From Gemmatimonadota bacterium (GTDB lineage Bacteria > Gemmatimonadota > Gemmatimonadetes > Gemmatimonadales > GWC2-71-9), in assembly GCA_003220905.1 (NCBI GenBank), contig QHTS01000106.1:1-13085 (forward strand): DNA of 13,085 nucleotides. The letters are read 5' to 3'. Shown piece by piece: positions 1-5,648 of the stretch (the stretch's first letter is position 1; each line of letters begins with the position of its first letter). The notes beneath the pieces were generated by a model. It was not told where the DNA came from and ran no database searches. It saw only the letters and a program-made list of their open reading frames with translations. A program made the position numbers and the translations under genes.

Positions 1-1071
1 GAACAGCCACTGATCGAGGCTGGTGGCAGTCTGGACCTTGAGCCAGCCCGGCCACTGCCGCGTGATCTCTTCCACGATCGACGTGTACCCGATGAGGTCG
101 CCATGATAGGCGACGCGCAGGGCGAGTGTGTCTCCCGGGCGGGGCGCCGGATCGAACCGAAGCCACAGGTCGGAGTTCTTCTTGGTGCGGTAGATGCTCA
201 CGGCCCTGCCCGCTTCTTCGCGCACCGAGTCCACGTCCAGTTCCGAGAACAGGCTGAACCGGGCCCAGCTCGCTCCGGGGCGTCGGGCGGTGAGCCGCGT
301 GGTTGTCACCGCCGAGAATCCGAGCCCTTTGGCGATCGTCGCTTCGATCCCATAGGCGACGAGTTTGAACGCCTGCCCCCGCGCCGGGTCCGTCGTGGTC
401 GTGTCCTTCAAGTCCTCCGCTCGCCGGAACTCAGCGACGGTCTGAACCTTTTGCCCCTCCCGGCCGCCACGCAGGAGCGAGACCTGCTCGTCGTCGTCCG
501 GATCCACCATGAACATCAGATCTTCGCCGTGCTCCCGCTTGACATGGGCGTAGAAGAACCCGTTCGTGTCGCCGTTCAGCAAGGCGGTGATGAGGGTCGG
601 TTGTACGACCCGCCGCCCGTCCACGAGGCGATCGATCGCGTCGCCAAGCACGTCGGTACGGGGGCTCGCCGTGGGACGCGGGCCGAAGCTGAGCTGGCGC
701 TCGAACTCGGCCAGCGTGGAGTCGGTGAAGACAAAGGCGGCGGCCGAGATCGGCGCGTCCACGACCGAGTCGCGAAGCACCCGCTGCACCTCGGCCCGTT
801 CGATCGCAAGGGGCGGTATGAACGAGACAGAGCCCCGTCCCGCGAACACCGCGCCGATCGTCCGGCCCGCCACGGGCGTCGCGAGAAAGAGATTACCGTC
901 CTCGAGGTGGAACACGATGGCGTCGCGCCGCAGCGTGACATTCCGTATCGGCGCCACGCGTTCGCCCTGCGTCATGTGGCGCAGGCCATCGAACACCGGC
1001 TCGTAGCGCTCGGCAGCCGACTGCGCGGGGGTGAACAGCGCGGCGATAACGAGGGATGAAATCGGGACCAG
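1..1071 (-). CDS. Secreted M1-aminopeptidase-like protein, N-terminal part (runs off left edge)
   Basis: Reading the minus strand in the frame whose codons begin at positions divisible by 3 gives an uninterrupted frame of about 357 residues. It starts with a signal-peptide-like stretch (VPISSLVIAALFTPAQSAAE), followed by a beta-rich domain containing LRFDPAPRPGDTLALRVAYHG. That segment resembles the N-terminal non-catalytic domain of M1-family (aminopeptidase N-like) proteins. The zinc motif HExxH would lie beyond the window, so catalytic competence cannot be judged. The start is a problem: an in-frame TGA lies at 1114-1116, and no ATG, GTG or TTG occurs in frame before GTG 994-996, which would remove the signal peptide. 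I chose CTG 1069-1071 because a GGAG lies 6 nt upstream and the signal peptide is preserved. ATT 1096-1098 is another option and would add a positively charged n-region. The gene follows kamA by 62 nt in the same direction. Confident of coding and secretion, moderate on family, low on the exact start. Confidence 0.7.
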   Translation of the reverse strand, partial: MVPISSLVIAALFTPAQSAAERYEPVFDGLRHMTQGERVAPIRNVTLRRDAIVFHLEDGNLFLATPVAGRTIGAVFAGRGSVSFIPPLAIERAEVQRVLRDSVVDAPISAAAFVFTDSTLAEFERQLSFGPRPTASPRTDVLGDAIDRLVDGRRVVQPTLITALLNGDTNGFFYAHVKREHGEDLMFMVDPDDDEQVSLLRGGREGQKVQTVAEFRRAEDLKDTTTTDPARGQAFKLVAYGIEATIAKGLGFSAVTTTRLTARRPGASWARFSLFSELDVDSVREEAGRAVSIYRTKKNSDLWLRFDPAPRPGDTLALRVAYHGDLIGYTSIVEEITRQWPGWLKVQTATSLDQWLF

Positions 1072-1076
1072 GCGGC

Positions 1077-1133
1077 GCTCCGATGTGGTCGGAGCAATAA
1101 ATGTGGTGCCGTCTCACCCTGCTGGTTAGGGTG
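1077..1133 (-). promoter_or_regulatory. Two consecutive hairpins between kamA and the peptidase-like gene
   Basis: Immediately after the kamA stop there is a 6-bp stem (CACCCT/AGGGTG at 1115-1120 and 1128-1133, 7-nt loop). A perfect 7-bp stem (GCTCCGA/TCGGAGC at 1077-1083 and 1089-1095, 5-nt loop) follows, ending six bases before the proposed CTG start. The distal arm of the second stem contains the only Shine-Dalgarno-like GGAG of the next gene, so folding would hide it. Neither stem is followed by a U-tract, so a classical intrinsic terminator is unlikely. These may be 3'-end stabilising structures or an RBS-masking element. The function is inferred. Confidence 0.4.
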
Positions 1134-2213
1134 TTACCCGACGAGAATGCCCTCGCGCGCGGCGGGCTGCCGGTAAACGTACCGTTTACCCGTGTAGTTC
1201 TTGAGCACCACCGCGTCGTCGCTGATCGACTCCACGTACTCGGGCAGGAGCGGGATCTTCCCACCGCCCCCCGGCGCGTCGATCACGAAGTGCGGGACGG
1301 CGAGCCCAGAGGTCCACCCGCGCAGCGCCCGGATGATCTCCAGGCCCTTCTCGACCCTCGTGCGGAAGTGCTCCGCCCCTGCCACCTGGTCGCACATGTA
1401 GATGTAGTACGGCCGAACCCGCGCGGCGAGCAGTTTCTGCATCAGCCGCTTCATCACCTCGGGATCGTCGTTCACGCCCTTTAAGAGCACCGTCTGGCAC
1501 CCGAGCGGGACGCCTGCGTCGGCGAGACGGCCGAGCGCCGCCACCGCCGCGGGCGTGAGCTCGTCGGGATGATTGAAGTGCGTGTTGATGTAGAGCGGAT
1601 GGTATTGCTTCAGTATCCCGCACAGCTCCGGCGTGATCCGCTCGGGGAGATGACACGGCACCCGACTGCCGATCCGGATGACCTCGAGGTGCGGGATGGC
1701 CCGCAGGCGCTTGCAGAGCTCGTCGATGCGCCGGTCGGAAAGCAGCAGGGGATCCCCACCCGACATGATCACGTCGCGGATCTCGATATGCTCTTCGAGG
1801 TAGCGGAACGCGGACTCGAGCTCGGCCATGGGGATCTTTGCGGGGTCGCCCACCTTGCGCCGCCGGGTACAGAAGCGGCAATACGCGGCGCACACCGGCG
1901 ACACGAGGAACAGCGCCCGGTCGGGATAGCGGTGGGTGATGTTCGGCACGGGCGAGTTGGCGTCCTCGGCCAACGAGTCCACCAGCCCGTCGTGTACTTC
2001 GAGCTCCTGCAGGTCGGGCACGTACTGCCGCCAGATGGGGTCGCCCGGCGCCTTGATGAGGTCCACCATGGCGGGGGAAATCCGAAACTCGAAATTCTCC
2101 GCCGCCTGTCGCAGCCGCTCGAGGTCGGGAAAGTGCTCGGCGCCGAACTTGGCGACGAGCGCTTCGAGCGAGGCGATGCTCTGCTTACGCAGTAGCTGTT
2201 GCCAGGACTCCAT
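1134..2213 (-). CDS. kamA: KamA-family radical SAM lysine 2,3-aminomutase
   Basis: A 359-residue radical SAM enzyme expected to interconvert L-lysine and beta-lysine using a [4Fe-4S] cluster, S-adenosylmethionine and PLP. The cluster motif CAAYCRFC has cysteines at 108, 112 and 115. GGDP lies at 152-155. The PLP-binding motif DAPGGGGK (312-319) has Lys319 in the Schiff-base position. Compared with clostridial lysine 2,3-aminomutase, the lysine-contact residues are all present: Arg117 in CTRRR, Asp275 in CDQVAGAEHFR and Asp312. EF-P-modifying EpmB has FRRH and lacks the DAPGGGGK motif, and glutamate 2,3-aminomutase replaces the aspartates. At 359 aa it is longer than EpmB but shorter than the roughly 416-aa clostridial enzyme. 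The ATG at 2211-2213 overlaps the end of the GNAT gene by 29 nt, which implies translational coupling. It is the last gene of the four-gene operon. Family very sure; lysine as substrate likely. Confidence 0.93.
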   Translation of the reverse strand: MESWQQLLRKQSIASLEALVAKFGAEHFPDLERLRQAAENFEFRISPAMVDLIKAPGDPIWRQYVPDLQELEVHDGLVDSLAEDANSPVPNITHRYPDRALFLVSPVCAAYCRFCTRRRKVGDPAKIPMAELESAFRYLEEHIEIRDVIMSGGDPLLLSDRRIDELCKRLRAIPHLEVIRIGSRVPCHLPERITPELCGILKQYHPLYINTHFNHPDELTPAAVAALGRLADAGVPLGCQTVLLKGVNDDPEVMKRLMQKLLAARVRPYYIYMCDQVAGAEHFRTRVEKGLEIIRALRGWTSGLAVPHFVIDAPGGGGKIPLLPEYVESISDDAVVLKNYTGKRYVYRQPAAREGILVG

Positions 2214-2685
2214 GCGTCAGATCCTTGAGATAGATCACCAGGTCGTCGCCGGGGGCGTAGTAGCCCGGGAGCCGGGCCGCCTGGGTGTAGCCGCGCCGCT
2301 CGTAGAAGGCGCGCGTAGGTGCGTAGTCGGCGCGCGACGACGTCTCGACGACGATGAGGCGTCCGTCGTCCATCGTCAGTTTGTGCTCGACGGCGTGGAG
2401 CAACTGCGTTCCGACGCCCTTACCCTGACAGGTCGGATCGACGACGATCCAGTAGAGATCGAAGGTTCTCGCGGTGCCCGGCGTCGGACCCCAGCACGCG
2501 TAGCCGACGAGCCGGTCATCCGCATACGCGCCCAGGAAGCGGTAGTCGTCGTCGCCCGCGAGGGCGTCGTCGAGCAGCTCCACGGCGATGGCGACCTCGT
2601 CCGGCCGGAACAGGCCGGTGGCCGCCGTGAGCCGCTCAAGCGGTGCGCGTTGCGCGTGGCCGACGGGACGGAGCGAGCAGCTCAC
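2185..2685 (-). CDS. GNAT-family N-acetyltransferase
   Basis: A 166-residue single-domain acetyl-CoA-dependent N-acyltransferase. The acetyl-CoA pyrophosphate loop is QGKGVG (87-92), following the beta4 strand FDLYWIVVDP. Motif B, with the typical ARAFY-like ending, is ADYAPTRAFYERRGY (119-133). I placed the start at GTG 2683-2685 because the first beta strand (SLRPVGHAQRAPLERL) needs it. This makes a 50-nt overlap with the upstream ATP-grasp gene, and the 3' end overlaps kamA by 29 nt. In methanogens and some bacilli an aminomutase (AblA) is paired with an acetyltransferase (AblB) to make the osmolyte N-epsilon-acetyl-beta-lysine. This protein is shorter than AblB (about 275 aa) and need not be orthologous, but the pairing suggests it acetylates beta-lysine or a beta-lysyl product. 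Family certain; substrate inferred. Confidence 0.9.
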   Translation of the reverse strand: MSCSLRPVGHAQRAPLERLTAATGLFRPDEVAIAVELLDDALAGDDDYRFLGAYADDRLVGYACWGPTPGTARTFDLYWIVVDPTCQGKGVGTQLLHAVEHKLTMDDGRLIVVETSSRADYAPTRAFYERRGYTQAARLPGYYAPGDDLVIYLKDLTHGVLATATA

Positions 2686-3655
2686 GCGCCGCCTTGGCGC
2701 CCTGTGCCTCGCGGAGCGCCACCTCCGCGATCCGGCGCACCAGTTCCGCGTAGTCCCAGCCGGCGACCTTCGCCATGCGGGAAAGGCCGGCGTCGTCGTT
2801 CAGGTCTGGATTGGGGTTGACCTCGAGCACCCAGGGCCGGCCCTGGTCGTCCACCCGGAGATCGATGCGGCCGTAGCCCTTTCCCTGCATGGTCCGCCAG
2901 GCGAGGTCGGCGACCCGGATGAGGCGATCGGCGAGCTTCTGCGGGATGCCGGCCGGGCACACGGGCACCGAGCCGAGGTCGTCGGCGGAGCCGAGCTCCC
3001 ATTTCCCGGCGTACGTGAGGATGGGCCAGGCGCCCTCGGGCATGCGGCTGAAGTCGATCTCCGCGATCGGGAGCACGCGGCTCCCGACGAAGCCGACGTT
3101 GAACTCGCGGCCGCCGATGTACTCCTGGACGAGCACTTCGTCGAACTGCTCCGTCATGGCCGCCAGGCGCGCGCGCAGCGACTTGCGGTCGCTCACGATG
3201 GAGCCGCGGTCGAGCCCCGCGCTCGCGTCCTCCGCCGCCGGCTTGACGATGGCAGGCAGCGGGAAGTCGTCCTCGATCTTGCCTTGCGCGACCGTCCAGC
3301 GGGGAATAGGGAGACCCGCCAGTTGGAGCAAGGCGTTCGCGATGGGCTTGCGGCGGCATGCCGCGAGGGTCCAGAGGCTCGCACCCGTGATGGGGATCCC
3401 CGCGAATTCGAGCGTGCCCACGACGTGCTCTTCCCACTCGCTCTTCCCGTGAACGCCTTCGCACAGATTGAACACGAGATCTGCCCGGCGCGCCACCTGG
3501 AACCAGCGCATGTCGTGGCGGACCGGGACCTTGCGGATCTCGTGGCCCATCGAGGCGAAGATCGCGCCGATCTCGTCCACGGCTTTCATCACGCCGCGGA
3601 TGTCCTCCGGCGTCCAGTTTTCGGCCCCCGGGTCGAACAGGATGACGACCTTCAC
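2636..3655 (-). CDS. ATP-grasp ligase 2 (D-Ala-D-Ala ligase-like)
   Basis: A 339-residue cytoplasmic ATP-grasp enzyme, expected to form an amide bond through an acyl-phosphate intermediate. An N-terminal preATP-grasp domain has FNLCEGVHGKSEW (62-74). The ATP-grasp lysine strand and loop are AIVKPAAEDASAGL (135-148), with EYIGGREFNVG (178-188) after that. The metal-binding end is GRIDLRVDD...LEVNPNPDL, with Asp265, Glu278 and Asn280 as likely Mg2+ ligands. The Ddl signature GGxSxExxVS near the N-terminus is absent, so this is not the housekeeping D-Ala-D-Ala ligase. The start is GTG 3653-3655: the homologous sequence begins at VKVVILFDPG, and GTGA overlaps the upstream stop by 4 nt. The frame stays open upstream to 3997, but that extension is arginine/proline-rich shadow sequence. 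It appears paralogous to the adjacent ligase 1. Substrates are unknown; an amino acid such as beta-lysine is plausible from context. Confidence 0.9.
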   Translation of the reverse strand: MKVVILFDPGAENWTPEDIRGVMKAVDEIGAIFASMGHEIRKVPVRHDMRWFQVARRADLVFNLCEGVHGKSEWEEHVVGTLEFAGIPITGASLWTLAACRRKPIANALLQLAGLPIPRWTVAQGKIEDDFPLPAIVKPAAEDASAGLDRGSIVSDRKSLRARLAAMTEQFDEVLVQEYIGGREFNVGFVGSRVLPIAEIDFSRMPEGAWPILTYAGKWELGSADDLGSVPVCPAGIPQKLADRLIRVADLAWRTMQGKGYGRIDLRVDDQGRPWVLEVNPNPDLNDDAGLSRMAKVAGWDYAELVRRIAEVALREAQGAKAARELLAPSRRPRATRTA

Positions 3656-4737
3656 GCGCCCACCACCGCCCGCTGCTGGGCCGGAGAGGCGCGGCGGGTC
3701 CCCGGCTCGACCGTCAGCTCCCGTCCCGTCAGCCGGCGCCAGGCGATGCGGACCACTTCCTGGATGAGCTCGTCGTAGCCGAACCCTGCGGCGCGCGCCG
3801 CCTTGGGGAAGCAGGAGTTCATGGCCGGATCGGGGATGATGCCCGGCAGGGGGTTCAGCTCGAGGACGTTCGGCACGCCGAACCGGTCCACCCGGAGGTC
3901 CACGCGGCACCAGTCGCGGCAGCCGAGGGCGTGGTAGGCGTCGAGCGCGGTGCGCTCGATCTCGCGGGACAGCGCCGCCGGCACGCGCGCTGGGCACTGG
4001 AAGATTGCGAGCGGTGCTTCAGGGCGGTCCCATACCCACTTTGCCTCGTAGCCGTACACCGGTGCCGCGCCCGCGGGAAGTGTCGAGAAATCGAACCCGA
4101 TCACCGGGAGACAATATGCCTCCGGGCCGTTCCCGAGGATCGCGATGGTGAACTCGGGACCCGGGAGGTAGGTCTCGACCAGCACGGGCTCGGCGTAGCG
4201 CTCGAGCAGGAACCGGACCCGCTCGCGCAGCGCGGCGACGTTCGCGCACAGGTTGGTGGCGAACACGCCCTTCCCCGATCCCTCGGCGACCGGCTTCACG
4301 AACACGGGGTACGGCAGCGCCATGCGCTCGACCTGTCCGACCGTCTCGATGCAGGTGAACGGAGCGGTGGGCACGCCGCGGTACGCGAGCGTCTCCTTGG
4401 TCCGACCCTTGTGCAGCGACAGCGCCAGGGTAAGCGGGTCCGAGCCCGTATACGGGATGTTCAGGTACTCGCAGATCGCGGGGACGAGGGCTTCACGGCT
4501 CTGGCCGTGGAGCCCTTCGGCCATGTTGAAGACGAGATCGGGGCCCGCGAGGACGACGTTTTGCGGAAAGAACTGATCGGCTTCGAGCCGGGTGACGCTG
4601 CCGAAGAGACCGAGAGCCTGCTCCACCGCCGTGATGGTGGATGGGTCGTCCCACTCGGCGAACGCATCGCCGGTACCGTCGGATTCGGCGGCGGGCGCGG
4701 AATCGGGTTTTTCGTTGTATGCGAGACCGATTCGCAT
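3652..4737 (-). CDS. ATP-grasp ligase 1 (D-Ala-D-Ala ligase-like)
   Basis: A 361-residue ATP-grasp ligase and the first gene of the operon. FNMAEGLHGQSREAL (70-84) parallels the motif in ligase 2. ATP is bound by VFVKPVAEGSGKGV (145-158), and ETYLPGPEFTIA (188-199) follows. The C-terminal catalytic core is CRVDLRVD...LELNPLPG, with Asp280, Glu293 and Asn295 placed to hold Mg2+. The GGxSxExxVS element that binds the first D-alanine in Ddl is missing: the N-terminus reads MRIGLAYNEKPDSAPAAE followed by an acidic loop. A longer C-terminal tail (340-361) is low-complexity. The ATG 4735-4737 starts the first beta strand. A perfect AGGAGG lies upstream, but with a long 14-nt spacer. Its stop overlaps the start of ligase 2 as GTGA. 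Two tandem, diverged ligases suggest two successive couplings, or a heteromeric enzyme. Substrate unknown. Confidence 0.9.
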   Translation of the reverse strand: MRIGLAYNEKPDSAPAAESDGTGDAFAEWDDPSTITAVEQALGLFGSVTRLEADQFFPQNVVLAGPDLVFNMAEGLHGQSREALVPAICEYLNIPYTGSDPLTLALSLHKGRTKETLAYRGVPTAPFTCIETVGQVERMALPYPVFVKPVAEGSGKGVFATNLCANVAALRERVRFLLERYAEPVLVETYLPGPEFTIAILGNGPEAYCLPVIGFDFSTLPAGAAPVYGYEAKWVWDRPEAPLAIFQCPARVPAALSREIERTALDAYHALGCRDWCRVDLRVDRFGVPNVLELNPLPGIIPDPAMNSCFPKAARAAGFGYDELIQEVVRIAWRRLTGRELTVEPGTRRASPAQQRAVVGA

Positions 4738-4751
4738 GTGGTCTCGGGTGA

Positions 4752-4782
4752 CCTCCTACAAAAAAAGGCCGCTCGTGCGGTC
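4752..4782 (-). promoter_or_regulatory. Leader hairpin plus T-tract and Shine-Dalgarno of the ligase operon
   Basis: On the minus strand, CCGC-ACGA-GCGG (a 4-bp GC stem) followed by CC and seven T residues (4760-4766) lies immediately before AGGAGG (4752-4757). The stem and T-tract look like a short intrinsic terminator or attenuator inside the leader. The Shine-Dalgarno is perfect, but its 14-nt spacer to ATG 4737 is longer than usual. The sequence features are seen directly. Regulation is inferred, and the short stem makes termination weak. Confidence 0.35.
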
Positions 4783-4808
4783 TGTGATCGAAACGCGTTG
4801 TCGAGTAG

Positions 4809-4837
4809 AGAATAAGAAAGACGGAAGCGATGCGCAA
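4809..4837 (-). promoter_or_regulatory. Candidate sigma70-type promoter for the ligase-GNAT-kamA operon
   Basis: In the 136-nt gap between thyX and ligase 1, TTGCGC (4832-4837 on the minus strand) is separated by exactly 17 nt from TATTCT (4809-4814). Transcription would start near 4800, giving a leader of about 65 nt. The gap is clearly richer in A and T than the flanking genes. It is the only good promoter candidate upstream of the four overlapping genes. Confidence 0.45.
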
Positions 4838-4873
4838 TAGGCAAGTCGGGAATTTTTTTCTGATCGACGCGCG

Positions 4874-5626
4874 TCAAACTTTGTGGTACGCGACGCGCGC
4901 GGCGTCGTTCTTGTCGTCGGCGAGATAAATCTCGAAATCGGCGAACAGCGCCGGCGCCTCGCGCTGCAGGACGCGAAGGCACGCGATTGCCATGCGCCGG
5001 ATCTCGAGCTCCGCGCCCTCGCTCGCGCGCAGCTCGAGCATCGTACGCCACGCGCGCGCGTTCCCCGACACGACGATCTTCACCTCGGTGGCGTTGGGAA
5101 GGACGCTGCGCGCCGCCTCGCGCGCCACCTTGCGCCGGTGCACCTTGTCCCCGATCCACGCATAGCGTTGCATCAGCGCTTCCACCGCGCGCACGTACGC
5201 CGCCTGGGCGTCCGCCACCTCCCGTTCCCACTCCGACTCGAGCACCGGGTCGCCCAGCATCGCTGGCGGCACGACGAACGCGGCGTGCGACTCGTCCACG
5301 TAGCGCTGCGACAGCTGGGAGTAGCCGAACCCCGCTCGGTGTCGCACCAGCTCGTGCGAGCAGGAGCGCGAGATGCCCTCGATCAGCAGCACGTAGACCG
5401 CGTGCTCCAGCACCGAGCCGTGGCCCTGCTTCTTGATGTTCTCGAGGTAATCGGCCGTCGACCGGTTTGCCGGGTTGTGCTGGCTCATGTAGCAGATCCG
5501 GCCGGCGAACTCGGCGAGGCGCTCGCCGGCGGAGCCGCTGCCCTGCCATTGCACCCGCAGGTGCTCGGGCTCGAGGAACTCAGGCCGGGCGATCAGCGTG
5601 ACGCGAGGGGCGCGGAAGACGTCCAT
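4874..5626 (-). CDS. thyX: FAD-dependent thymidylate synthase ThyX
   Basis: A 250-residue flavin-dependent thymidylate synthase that methylates dUMP to dTMP with methylene-tetrahydrofolate and NAD(P)H. HGSVLEH (69-75) is typical. The signature region RHRAGFGYSQLSQRY (95-109) is the ThyX motif, with one more residue between RHR and SxRY than the common RHRx7S form. AARSVLPN (171-178) and the C-terminal dUMP-binding AELEIR segment (205-210) are present. Length is normal for the family. The ATG at 5624-5626 follows the oxidase stop by only 19 nt, with no Shine-Dalgarno; that gap is a heptad repeat. Probably co-transcribed with the upstream oxidase. Very confident. Confidence 0.96.
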   Translation of the reverse strand: MDVFRAPRVTLIARPEFLEPEHLRVQWQGSGSAGERLAEFAGRICYMSQHNPANRSTADYLENIKKQGHGSVLEHAVYVLLIEGISRSCSHELVRHRAGFGYSQLSQRYVDESHAAFVVPPAMLGDPVLESEWEREVADAQAAYVRAVEALMQRYAWIGDKVHRRKVAREAARSVLPNATEVKIVVSGNARAWRTMLELRASEGAELEIRRMAIACLRVLQREAPALFADFEIYLADDKNDAARVAYHKV

Positions 5627-5627
5627 G

Positions 5628-5648
5628 GGGGCGAGGGGCTAGGGGTTA
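5628..5648. repeat. Heptanucleotide tract, three GGGGNNA units
   Basis: GGGGCGA, GGGGCTA and GGGGTTA lie head to tail and fill the gap between thyX and the FAD-linked oxidase, including the oxidase stop codon (TAA on the minus strand). The copies are degenerate at positions 5 and 6. The tract could be chance G-richness, but the 7-nt period matches the two stronger heptad elements elsewhere in the window. Confidence 0.4.

Noticed and set aside
103..1059. A 318-codon plus-strand open frame covering the left edge.
   Set aside because: It is antisense to the peptidase-like gene, arginine/glycine/histidine-rich with no recognisable motif, and typical of shadow frames in GC-rich DNA. The minus-strand frame has a signal peptide and family-like domain sequence.
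2588..3778. A 396-codon plus-strand open frame opposite the ligase genes.
   Set aside because: Composition is aspartate/arginine/histidine-rich with no domain, and it lies antisense to two genes with intact catalytic motifs.
3656..3997. An N-terminal extension of ATP-grasp ligase 2 to an upstream ATG at 3997.
   Set aside because: The extension is arginine/proline-rich, lies wholly inside ligase 1 and precedes the natural first beta strand. The GTGA overlap start at 3655 is far better.
4866..4875. The palindrome GACGCGCGTC at the thyX stop considered as a terminator.
   Set aside because: It has no loop, and an A-tract rather than a T-tract follows on the thyX-sense strand.
4461..5549. A 362-codon minus-strand open frame overlapping thyX and ligase 1.
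   Set aside because: It runs through thyX and the promoter gap in the wrong frame. Its product is low-complexity arginine/alanine/glycine, and both overlapped genes are clearly real in another frame.
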